Shown piece after piece: positions 38,866-52,307 of a stretch of 64,000 nucleotides of DNA. The DNA is from Nymphaea colorata (taxonomy: Eukaryota > Streptophyta > Magnoliopsida > Nymphaeales > Nymphaeaceae), in the NCBI RefSeq assembly GCF_008831285.2, contig NC_045139.1:17776354-17840353 (forward strand), written 5' to 3'. The translations under genes and the position numbers were made by a program. The notes under the pieces were generated by a model. It worked only from the letters and a program-made list of their open reading frames with translations. It made no database searches and was not told where the DNA came from. Each line of letters opens with the position of its first letter. Position 1 is the stretch's first letter.

Positions 38866-39143
38866 TCAAAGCAAGTTCCATCACGCGGCTCACCTTTTTC
38901 ATGATTTGATAAGCTAAAAGAAAATTGAATCTCGCACTTTCAAATTTATAACTGACTAAATTTTGCTAATGAGGGACACGTATGTCAGACTTTTGGGATT
39001 TGATTCGTGAAAAATGAAACTGAATGATCGGTAGTTCCATGTTTTTTCATGGGGAAACAAAAAGCCGCCGCTGAATATTTTTTTGTATGCAAAAAATAAT
39101 TTTTATAAATTTTTGTTAAAATAAAACATTGCTTCAAAGCAAG

Positions 39144-39582
39144 TAGGCTTGGGTGTCCGGTCGGGCCACCACCTGGTACCCGGTCCGGTCGGGCCCAGGT
39201 CCAACCCGGGAAAACCGGGTCCCGGGCCTGATGGTGCGGCCTGGTCCGGCCCGTCCCTCATCCTCCGCTTCTCCTTCTTCCTCCTTCCCCCTCCCCTCTG
39301 CCTCTCCTTCTTCTCCCCCTCCGCCTCTCCTTCTTCCCCCCTTCTCCCCCTCCGCCTCTCCTTCTTCCCCCTTCCCCCCCTTCGCCTCTCCTTCTTCCTC
39401 CACCTCCTCCGCCTCTCTTTCTTCCCCCTTGGCCCCTTCCTTCCCTCTTCCACCTCCTCCGCCTCTCCTTCTTCATCTACCTCATTGGCCTCTCCTTCTT
39501 CCCCCTTCCCCACCTCCGCCTCTCCTTCTTCCTCCACCTCCTTCCCCTCTCCTTCTTCCCCCTTCCCCCCATTGGGCCCCTA
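39144..39582. mobile_element. hAT-like insertion carrying a pyrimidine-rich minisatellite, perfect TSD
   Basis: Identical 8-bp duplications AAAGCAAG flank it at 39136-39143 and 39583-39590. The left end is TAGGCTTGGGTGTCCGGTCG and the right end, reverse-complemented, starts TAGGGGCCCAAT, so terminal similarity is short (TAGG). The left 110 bp resembles the GC-rich arms of the elements at 6503 and 14763. From about 39255 to 39570 it is a C/T-only array of CCGCCTCTCCTTCTTCC-type units of variable length. No credible coding sequence. Confidence 0.75.
39255..39570. repeat. C/T-only minisatellite inside the hAT-like insertion
   Basis: Roughly 315 bp of imperfect units built on CGCCTCTCCTTCTTCCCCC, with very few purines on the plus strand. 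Strand asymmetry this strong can form triplex DNA (general knowledge). The array ends within a few bases of the element end. Confidence 0.9.
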
Positions 39583-41095
39583 AAAGCAAGTGTAAAGAAC
39601 CATCAAGGGGCATGATATAGCTGATTGAGGTGCAGCTGTGTAGTTGAACTTCGCCGTTTAGTTCCAATGTGTGATGCTTTTTTGTGCCGTTAAAGAGGTG
39701 GAATGTGCTCCATTGAATTTAAGGTGTCCTGCTGCCCACCCATGCCTCAGTGCAGTCCATAACCTTGGAGGCTTGAGGAATGGTAGGCAACTTTGGGCTT
39801 CACAAGAGAGATGGATAATTTCTAGCTTATCTGGAAAGCAAGTGTAAGAAGGGAAAAAAATGCGAAAGTGACAACAGAAGGAAAATTCAAGTGCAGCTGC
39901 TTAAAAAAAGGCTTCTTGAAGATTTCATAAGAATCAGGCGGTATAAAAAATATCATGGCAGTCAAAATTAACTTTTATCAGCTGAACTCGTGGTAGTCAA
40001 ATATTGGCAATGAAGTAAATAGATAAAATCCCATCATCTGTCAGGTGAAAGTTCAGTTTAAGACTTTTAGATGACCCAGCAAAAAACTCAAACCCAATTG
40101 CGATTGCTGGGTAGCTAATCGAATTTGCCAGCACTACTGGTTTTCCCACCCTTGTTCTTTTCCTATTTTTAGTACACATATCTGAGTCTGCAACCGAATG
40201 ACTACTATCTGATTAATCAAAATTGGTAGCTCAACTGGACTAAGGGTTACGTTTAGTCCGGTGTGGTAAAAAGGTTCCTGACCAAATTGTTTCAAATGTT
40301 TCCAATTGCCCTTTGGGTGAATCGGTCAATTTATGTGTTAAGCTGGATCATTTATGAATTGAACAAAATTTCAAAATATAAATAAAATTACATAAGATAA
40401 TGAACACATAGAATGTTTTAAAATATTTAAAATAATTAAAAGTTCACTTCTGTCACTCTTGATTTTCTATCAAATCGAATTAGTTTATCACCGATTTGAT
40501 TGGACTTGGCCGATCAAGGGCGGTTCTGACAAGTGACAACAGTGATTTGATCTTAACTTGACCCATTTACATCTGTGTTGCAAACACTTTCGGCAACCCG
40601 TTGGATGGCAGATGGGACTCAGGGTGTATTGATGCAGATTATCATAATCTAAGTTTCATTAGTCGGATAGGATGAGGATTTTCTCACGGAATCTGATAAC
40701 CTCAAAAGTTTCAAATCTGGTCTTTTTGTTTTGTATGCCCAAATTCAAACCGATTGGGTAATGTCCAATTAGCCAACTCTAGTAATGGCTACAGCTGATC
40801 GGTACCCGATCCGTTAACATCCTATATGGACCTTAAACATGATCCCTGACCAAGTCCCGCTCCAGTTCCGAGACCCTCGGGTCCGAGGGCCAAATCCACC
40901 GCTGGTATAAGCGCACGAAGCCCCTGACACACCTTTGGCTTCATCGAGGAAAATTCGTTTGTCACCTCCTCGTTTACTTCCGGTGACGATCGAAGGACGT
41001 TGCGTGCACCAAGACATCCGAGAGATGACGCAGCGGTAGGAAGGAGAAGCAAGTTATATGTGGCTCGGCAGATCAATTCGGCAACTCCTCCGACA

Positions 41096-44000
41096 ATGGG
41101 CGCGGCCGGGTTCTCGTCGTCCTCTTTCTTCCTGTTATTCTTCTTGTTAGATCTTTTCTTCTTGCTGGGTGGCTTCACCAATGCATCCTTACTGGAATCC
41201 GTGATCGTTCGGCAGCAAGGCCTCCGCGCCAACTCTTACTTGACTCGCGACGAGCTTTGGTTCGACCAAACCCTCGACCACTTTTCTCCCTCGGTTAGCT
41301 GTCTCTTTCTCTGTGTGTGTGTGTGAGTGAGAGAGGGAGAGAGAGATCTCTATTTCCGGTTACTTCTCTTGCTCTTAATTTTTCTTCAATCTTTTGAGCC
41401 TCAGGTGTCCCAATCATCCATAAGACCTGGATGAGATTACACTACGTTGCTATGGGTAAATCCAGTATGCCGCCAATTATCTTTCTGTGAAGGGCGGGGG
41501 CTGCCAAGCATCTTGAAAGTTTGAAAGAAAATAAAGTTTGGAAATTAAGTCGTCTTTGTCCGTTTTACGAGTAAAACTATGAAAATTGAGCACCACGCTA
41601 CGAAGAAATAGAAAGCTTTTAAGAGAATACATTAATTGATCCAGTTTCTTTATTGTTTTGGTTCCATAGTTAAGCATAAATTTAATAACAGTTTGAGGTT
41701 CCTGAACTGTGAAAGTTCTGGAGAATTTGGTTTCTTGATTGTCTTCCGCTGGGATGTATCAATCTTGGCGGATGCCAATGAAAGTCTATCAGTCATCGTT
41801 GTTAACCAGCCACAATGCTTCTCTGTTGCTCCTGACAGCTTATCCAATTTTTTTTATGGATGCACAGGACCACCGCAAATTCCAGCAGCGTTATTATGAG
41901 TACCTTGATCACTTCCGTTCTCCAGATGGTCCTATATTCTTACACATCTGTGGCGAATCTGCGTGCAATGGCATTGTCAATGACTATATGAGTGTAAGTA
42001 TCTAGCAGTAGTTGCAGCACAATTTCTTTCTAGAATTGTTTGGTTATGTTTATTACTGGAAAATTTTGCATATGCAGAATCCATTCTACTGGTGTATTTC
42101 TATTTGAATTTGATAAATCAGTGATTACAAAAACCTGAAAAATGAGATAATCCATTGTCGAAAGTGTGATGAACTGTAGGATCCTTTTTCTATTTCTTTC
42201 TACAGCCTTGAACAAAAGGCTGGAGAAAAAGGATGTGAATTGGTTCCTAATTAGCCACTTAAAGGTCTTACTCATCTCTACTTCTGGGTTTCATCCTATC
42301 CCTCTAACAATGTTATTCTCAACTCACAATTTTTATCTAAATTTTGTAGAAACTCAAAAGCTAACTCCCAGAAAAATGGTAAAATTGTAGGCAACATAAT
42401 TGGGTTGAATGGGATGGATGGGGAAGTTAGAGTAAATTATGCTGGCCAATGAAATCCCAGTGAATTTCAAACATAATGGTGCATATGGAAAAGGAAAAAT
42501 AAGGAAGCTATCTATGTATAATAAAGTGACTTGAACTTGCTTCAGGTTTATAATTAGTTAATCTCAATCTTGTCTAGCTTATTTTCCATTTGTCTTTTAC
42601 TATTACGGAGACTTCTTCTCATCTTTTGATTACTATGTCTTGATACATGTTCTTCTTGAAAAAGAAGTCCATGGTGGATGTTTCTTTGGTTTTGCCGTCT
42701 GACACAGGTCAGGGCCTCATGCAATACGTAATCCCAGGATCATCTTGTACAAATGTCCTTGAGTTTGGATGTCATGATGAACGTCGATATCACTCAATAT
42801 GTGGCATTTTAATAATCTGAAGTTTGTGGGGTTGAAGCCTTTTGGTTTGGTTTGAAGGTAAATTACTTTGTGGTGTATCCAAACTGGTCATGGATCAGTA
42901 CAAGTTTGTCCCATGTAATGAATGGGAGCTTTTGCTAAGCTGAATTACTGTGCCTTTCACGAATCACTACCTAGACTTTTGGTGATTCTGAGTATTTTTT
43001 TATCCAGTCATCAGTTCAGCGTGCTTACAATGTGCTTTTATTTGTGCTCTGCTGCTATTAGAGTTTAAATCAGACAATTCAATTTCTTTTATTGACTTTT
43101 TAGTTCCTATTCTAACCTTCTAAACAGGTCCTGGCAAAGAAGTTTGGTGCTGCTTTGGTTACTCTTGAGCACAGATATTATGGAAAGAGTAGTCCATTCG
43201 AGACACTCTCCACAAATAATTTGAGATACCTTTCTTCAAAGCAGGCTCTTTTTGATTTGGCTGTCTTCCGTCAATATTATCAGGTGTATATCTAAAATCA
43301 CTTGTATGTAGCATGTTCCCCCAAAATTTTCTCTACAAAATTAAATAATAAAAGCATGTATATGATCTTTAGCTGATCTATTCATAATCAATAGGTAAGC
43401 CAACTTGCATCATTTATGTATGCTAAAAGCTGCTTTTTCTAATCCATTTCCTTGTGAATTCTGGCTTTCTCTAGAAGCTGTCATTAACTGAATTGTGCTA
43501 AAAGCTGCCTTTTCTAATTTCAAATCCATTTTCTGTCATTTACCTGCATCATGCCATTTTTTCTTATCTTTTGCTCAAGATAGAATATATTTGAATGCAA
43601 TGAAAGGAATGCGATATCAGGTTCTTCTTTCTGTTTCCTTCTTAAAAACAATAGGTATATGCTTCCTGAATTACATGAGAATAGTGACCTTGACATTGAT
43701 AAATTTGAAGACCCGGAAGTAGCACCAATAGAACTTACTGGTTATTTTTTAGAAAGTCACGAGTCATCAAACAGGCACTAGAATGAGATGGGAGCTATAG
43801 AAGCAAAATAACAACCTAAAAATTATCTTCTCAGTCACAATATTCCTCTATAATATGAAGCTGTTGAATTGGATTTTTTTTTTCATGTTTTATGACAACC
43901 AACACAAGCCTTTCTTGCAATTCTAGTTCGTTTATTATTGTCATTTATTTTTATTTCTTATGCTTTCTTAATTATTCTCTAGGAATCTGTGAACCTAAAG

Positions 44001-47000
44001 TACAATAAACAAGCTGGAGACAACCCTTGGTTTTTCTTTGGTGTGTCTTACTCTGGAGCATTGAGTGCCTGGTTCAGGCTGAAGTTTCCACACTTAACAT
44101 GCGGAAGCCTTGCTAGCTCTGGGGTTATACTTGCAGTATATAACTTCTCTGATTTTGACAAGCAGGTGAACAATTCTTACTGAGATGTGTGAAGCTTATG
44201 TCTTTTCCGTGGAAGTCATTAACTGTTTCCACTGAGTCAGTTAATTATGCAGGAGTTTCTTTTTTCATCTTTTAGTGCTTCACATTTTACCTTCAGACAT
44301 AAATTCTTCTTGTTTCTGTTCCAATTTTGCTTCTCTCTGCAGATTGGTGAGTCAGCTGGTGCAGAATGCAAACTTGCGCTTCAAGAAATTACACATCTTG
44401 TTGAACAACAGTTAGTGACCAATGAAAGTGCAATTAAACATATGTTTGGTGCATCTGAGGTACATGCTTAATTCATGCGTCATAGAAATTAAGTTTATAT
44501 TTTGGGATACAGGCTTCAAAGATCTAGTTTTTGGTTTGGTTTTAAGTTACTTATAGTAACTAAGCAAAATGGCATGAAGATATTCAATAACTGCCAAGTC
44601 TGCAGAATGTGTTTGGGGTGGTATCTTTTCTATGTTATATTTCATATTGTTTGCTTGTTTCATGTTAAATGCACCACACGTTAAACTTCTTAAGAATGAT
44701 ATTGATGACCATAAAAACTTATGAACTTGAAGCTATAAGTTTGTTGATTTTGTCCTTTTCATGCATATAGGCAATAGTTATTTTGCTAAGGCATATAGTT
44801 TGTTTCTTGCCAGATTTACATTGTGCTTTATTAGCTTATTTGCACTTGTGTAAATTTAGCTTGGCTTTTTGTAACCTTTTGTTAGATGTTCATGGGATCT
44901 GTAGCTTTTTGAAAACCTGTTTTAAATGTCCTTTTTGTTTGTCACAGTCCACATTTTTTTTTCTAATAAACAATATAATATATTTTTTCTGTGAATTGCA
45001 GCTGAGAAACAATGGTGATTTTCTGTACTTTCTGGCTGATGCTGCTGTTATAGCGGTATGCAATATTGATCCAATAAAGTAAACAGGAATTTGTAACATT
45101 TAATGCTTGCTCTCAGTTAAGTAACTTTTTTTTCCCTGAAATTCAGTTTCAGTACGGAAATCCTGACAGACTATGTTCTCCACTCTTAGATGCAAAGAAA
45201 CAAGGCAAAGATGTGGTGGTAAGCACTTGCCTTGGCGATTTAGAGTTGGATTATGTCTAATGTTTCCATTTTATGTTGATGATACTTTTCATTGCACTTG
45301 ACAGCAAGGAGTATAATGCATAAGTTAAATCTAGCACCAAGAATTATGTCCCTTATAATCAGTTCGCAAACCTGTGGATTGGACTTGGATTGGCTGACCT
45401 GTGAGTCCCGGCACAGTGAGTTGGCTTGGCAACTCTTCCGGGTCAGGTGATAAATTTTTATAATGCCTTCTTACTACAATTTCATAAACAAATTGAACAT
45501 AACTATGAAATAACAACTAAAACTTATAGCATAACGGAAAATTTTTAGCAACTGAAAGCATGTAAAATAAGAACTGAAAATTTGTAGCATACTATGACAA
45601 AATTTGAATCACATATTCCATACTTCGTTTTTTTTTTTTTTCTTTTTTCCTGCAACGCAGAAGGCATTTCCTAATAGGCTAAAACCCAAAGTCATTGAGT
45701 GGTGAGCAGGAAGGTGATTTCTTCTTCTTTTTTTTTTTTTGGGGGGGGGGGGGGGGTGGAGGGGAGAATCCTAAAAGCTCAAACCATAAAATTTTCTTCA
45801 GGAACCTGATTATGTCCTGGTGCCAACAAAGACAAGACAAAAATGTCAATAGAAGTTGCTGATAAATGGCTGTATCAGGATTGGACGAGTCACCACCAAT
45901 CTGCAGACTTACTCGCCAATTCAGACAATCCTAAACTGACTTTTCTGATATTTGGTTCTGAATGGATTAATATTGGAATGCTGGCCCAGGAATGTGCTGA
46001 TCCTGGCCGATTCCATGATTTTTTGAATTGACTCACTGGGTTTGCCAACTACAGTAATAATAGTCATGTCCCATATTGCCAGAATGCAGCTCATCTATTT
46101 TTGATTTTATTTTCTTTTAATCCTTCTGCTGCATTCAAATCATAGAAAGGGCCCACAGTCTTCCTCAAAAGTAATGGATATGGCTCAAGATAAAGGGATG
46201 CACTTCCTGCCCTTGTTGCAGCCATTGCACTGTTGCATGGTGCATGCTTCACATTCAGGCCATGCAGCAGATTTTCTTTGCTCAGGCTCCTCTCACAATT
46301 ATAGAGTTGAAGATATGAAACTGCCTTTGTTGATTGATCAAGAATGGAGAAAAAGGTAGGCAATAAAATGGTAGAGGATGTTGAAGAAGGAGAGGAAAAT
46401 GAAAACAAATAACAATACAACTAATCAATGGTAGTTTTTCAAGAAGACAACCAGATGTCAAGAATCAGTAGATAAATAAGGATAATGAGGAAATGCTTTA
46501 CTTTTACATCAGGACATGAAAGCTGACAAGGTATTATATTTCCACTTTCCTATTCAGGTATCTGATTAAGGGGCTTTGTTTAGCTTATCCATTCAAGAAG
46601 GAATTGCTAGCTCCCATTTATCCACACTGGGTCTTTATAATACTTAATCAAGGCCCTGATAAGTGATAAAGACAAATTGGAGTTGCCAATATTGATGAGC
46701 CTGATACAACACCAAATTGGAGTTGCCAACATTTTGGGCTATGTCACATGGGTGTGTGCAGGATGTGGCAAGTGAATACATCTATTATATAAGTAGTTTT
46801 ATTTGTCTATATTTTAAATTTTCTTTATCAAGGATACCTTAATCTCATACATAATTCAAAGCTTTATTAATTAAAATGGGGGGAGGAAAGAGAGAAGAGG
46901 GAAAAAGGTTATCCTCATCTAAGTCTGATGGATCGTGGAGTTTTACTTCTTGAGTTAATTCAGCTGTATTCTGTTCCCAGTTGTCTGAGTAGCTTTGCCA

Positions 47001-50000
47001 CTTAATGATAATATATCTTTATTCAATTTTCTGTGTTCTTTTGTCAAAGCTCTTCCATCACCTGAATTGCCTTTCTTCTAATAGTACGGGGAAAAGTTAC
47101 TTATATGCAGCCGTTGCATTGCCATCTTTGATTGCAGGAAGCTTATGCAGCCTATGTAGTGGATTATTATATGCATACGTTTGGTGCCAAGCCTCAAACG
47201 TATGATCAAGAACATCTAAAGAAAATTACCATTTCAGAACATAGTGGTAACAAGTGACACTGTTTAATTTTTAAGTTTGTCTTATTATTAAACTGTCTTT
47301 TCTTGAGATTTGGCATTTTTATTTCCTGAAGATTGTGCTACATTTAATTGGATATATATTAATATATGTGTGTGTGGGTATATGTGTATATATCTAACTT
47401 GCAGTTTGTGCCAGGTGATCGCCTATGGTGGTACCAAGTGTGTACAGAAGTTGCTTATTTCCAAGTAGCACCCTTAAATGACAGTATTCGGTCATCACAG
47501 GTTAATGCTAGGTAAACCATCTCTAGATGTGTGATTTACATCCTAATGGTCATATTATTATATTTGTCTGTGAATTACATGGGTAAAATTGAAATAGCCT
47601 TTTAGAAACCGTCTTTAGTAAATGTTGTGAGTGGCCTGTCCCATTTAAAGAAATGCATTTATCAAACAAATGATAACTAAAAGATGCCTTAATATACTTC
47701 GTGGGTGAACATGCTCACTGCACTATTGTGGATTCTACGTTTTTTGAACTGATTAATCAACTTAGCAAAGGCAAATTGGTCCTAATGACATTTTGACTGA
47801 GATTGGCCTTCTGTTAGGATGAACTATCAAAAATTTGATTATTAATGTGGACTAGCTGTTTGGCTGTTGATGTGTTGTGAGCTTCTGTACTTTGTCTAAT
47901 GCAAATCGTTAATTTTTTTCTTTTCTTTATTCCAGTTCATTTATGTTAATGAAATAATATGTTTAGCTAATTCTACCTTTTAGGTACCATTTGGACCTCT
48001 GCAAGAACGTCTTTGGGGAGAACATATATCCTGAAGTGGATGTGACCAATATATATTATGGGGGTACAAATATTGCTGGTAAGAACTGAATCCTTGTTAC
48101 CCATCTTTTGGTCAGTCAAACTCTGACAACTTTATTGTCTACTTGCTACATTTTATAGTAATGCTATCATGTGGCTTCTGCATGTTTATGGAAGAAATGC
48201 AGTATGGCTGTAGTCTTCTAAGGTTGTTGACAAGGTTTTCTGATGTCAGAAATTCTTGATCAGGCTAAATGCATCATGCCACATTTGAATACTCAAAAGT
48301 TTAGCAGACATTGGAGATAGTTTGCACTCTGTACTTGCATGTTCGAAAAGTCGAGTAGGTCATGTTATGTATGTTGGATTTTCTCTTGTGCTTTTTTGCT
48401 AGATTATTTGAATGTCTTTGTGTGAAATCTATGTTCAAGCAGAGATCTGCATTTCAAATTTTCAATATATATATGTATATGAATATCTGTGTTTTGTATG
48501 TGTGTGCATGCGCACGTGTGTGTGTGTGTGTCCATGAATTGCTTACATTCATATGATATTAATATTTCAGTTTTTTAACTTAAATGCAGCTTCCAAGATC
48601 ATATTCACAAACGGCTCACAAGATCCTTGGCGCCATGCATCTAAACAAACATCAACTCCTGAATGTGAGTTTTTTCTTTTTTTCTTTTTTTTTTATTTGA
48701 ACTTTTCCTCCTAGTAAAATTATCTTCCAGATAGTATTGGGAAACAATGGATATCATTACAGTATTCCTCTTAATCACAGAACTGATCAAAATTGTATGT
48801 GAGTCGAAGGATTATCCAGTCAGGCTACCTGTGGAATTAAATGCATGCATGCATAGTTCCATTTCTTCTTCTTCCTATTGTGGGGCATTCATTTGCACTC
48901 ACATGATGGGCATGTGCTTGTGTGCAAGTGCAGGTGATGTGCATGAATGCATGCATGTGTATGTGTGTGTTTAATCGGTATCAGTATACACTCACATTGT
49001 TCTTTGCTTATTGTCATGGTCTATTTCTTATCTACATACATGGATAAATCACAAGACAACATCAGCTACCTTATGTTCACGAATGGCACCACTAAAACTT
49101 GGACCACTCAAATATAATATTCCACTCTCTGCATTGTTCCCACTGGAATTTCCAGTTTATGGAAATTGTTAGATTGATGAACCTCGTTACTTATTTCTTT
49201 TTTTCATAAATGGAGTTATTATTTGGATTCTTGCAGTTGTTGATAATTGAAATGATGTTTCAATGGTATATCTTGTATGTTTGTGCTGAATAAGATAGAA
49301 GCAACAGATAGGTAAAGAATATCGTAGCAGAGGGGTTTTGAGGGCAGAGCCTAACGGTGTCCTTTCCTCTTCTTGGTTGTGAAGGAAACATTTATATGTT
49401 GTTTTCAGCATCACTTCTTAAACTTCTTAATAAAGAGACAAAATAGTTTGAAGTTAGTTTAAATTTTAATATTGATTATGCAGTGCCTTCCTACATCATC
49501 ACTTGTCATAATTGTGGCCATGGAAGTGATCTGAGAGGATGTCCCCAGTCACCTCTAAATATTGAAGGTAATTTTGTACTTCTTGTATCTCTGTAGCAGC
49601 ATAAGCTTTTGCAATCATTTTAACTGTGTACTCTTTAGTTAATATGCCATGTGATCCACTAACTGCAGCAAAATGTTGATAATTAAGTAACCAACCCTTC
49701 ATTAGTATGTTTACACAAGTTTGTCCCCTTGTCATCAGTTCAAAGTTCACCATGAATGTGATTTGTTTTAGCTACTTGAAACCAATAGCAGGGGTTTTTG
49801 CTTGGTTAATGAGTTAAAGTTTAGGTACTAGAAACCACTAGCATGGTTTTGCTTGGTTCATGAGTTAAAATTTAGGAACAGTTTGAAATTTAAAAAAATA
49901 CTGCGTCCATTCTTAGGAAAGCTTTGAGATGCTTGGAGAAAGTTCCCAAATCCATTGCTTATAGACATTAAAATAATACGGACCTTGAAACAGTGACACG

Positions 50001-50642
50001 TCTGTAGATTTAACTCTTCATTTTTTTTAAGCTTGCCCATTTCAGTGGACAACTGCAACTTAATGCTATTTATGGGGCCAAAAATATGCATAGCTTCAGC
50101 TTTCTTGTCCCCGGCAAGCACCTGATCATCCAGCCAATTCAGTTGATTGTCATGCCTGATTCTCAAGCCTAATCTTGGTTCATCTTGAAATATGTCTAAC
50201 GTTTTCGTTTCTGAATCTTTTAGGTGCAAAATATTTTCATTTATTGACATTTGGACCTCTGATGGGTTCCATATGTATGTATTGCGTTTATTCAAATTTT
50301 AATATGGTAAAAGTTTCTGTAACTTCCAGATGTTACAATGAATCCTCTTCTGAACACTTCCAGTAAGGTTGTTTTGACATGGAACATATGTTTGTCTTCA
50401 AAATTTGCCTTGAATAGAGTATTAATAGTTTCATTTTGTTTGATGTTTTCTGAGGCTAATCAGCCAAGTTGGTTACTAGTATCCTCGACTGTGCACTATT
50501 CTGATGTTCTTTTTGGAACGTTGCAGGCGATGAACAAAATTGTACGTCTCCTGAAGCGGTTCATAAAGTGAGGCAGCAGATTATTGAACACATAGACCTA
50601 TGGCTCTCGGAATGTCATGATTCTGATAGGAGTGCTATTTAG
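41096..50642 (+). CDS. EDA2: EDA2-like S28 serine carboxypeptidase (493 aa, 13 exons)
   Basis: Exons: 41096-41293, 41868-41993, 43128-43283, 43983-44165, 44343-44459, 45002-45055, 45147-45218, 47138-47246, 47415-47511, 47984-48078, 48590-48664, 49484-49567, 50527-50642. All join in phase. The protein is close in length and sequence to Arabidopsis EDA2 and its paralogues (about 490 aa). An N-terminal hydrophobic stretch (residues ~8-30, [16 protein letters not shown]) is a signal peptide. The catalytic triad of the Pro-X carboxypeptidase family is readable: Ser182 in GVSYSG, Asp414 in SQDPWRHAS, His440 in [21 protein letters not shown] and [20 protein letters not shown] are family hallmarks. 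It is likely a secreted or vacuolar peptidase; substrates of the plant enzymes are not well defined, and the Arabidopsis name comes from an embryo-sac phenotype. Confidence 0.95.
45727..45757. repeat. Poly(T)-poly(G) junction in EDA2 intron 7
   Basis: About 13 T are followed directly by about 16 G. Long G runs are rare in plant DNA. The tract may be a replication-slippage product, and its exact length is uncertain. Confidence 0.85.
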
Positions 50643-50659
50643 ATGTTCTTCAGAGAAGG

Positions 50660-52290
<1,631 letters not shown>

Positions 52291-52307
52291 TGGCGCAGCT
52301 ACTTCGC

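Larger units (their letters stand above)
37800..41090. other. Intergenic region between RFT1 and the EDA2-like gene
   Basis: Starts with the RFT1 3' UTR. Contains a degenerate tandem of about 50-bp units with ACATCTCGCTTAAAA cores (about 38709-38865), the hAT-like element at 39144-39582, and AT-rich DNA up to the EDA2 leader. No coding exon is supported on either strand; Arg/Gly/Glu-rich and Ser/Pro-rich frames near 39.3 kb are products of the CT-rich repeat. Confidence 0.65.

Noticed and set aside
39103..39667. Overlapping long open frames on both strands (Glu/Gly/Arg-rich and Ser/Pro-rich)
   Set aside because: They are translations of the C/T-only minisatellite; codon periodicity is that of the repeat, and both strands are open in several frames. 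No domain is present.
45370..46040. Possible inverted-repeat element in EDA2 intron 7 (GTGAGTTGG... and ...ACTCACTGGG words)
   Set aside because: The arms match only over a few words and no target-site duplication is visible.
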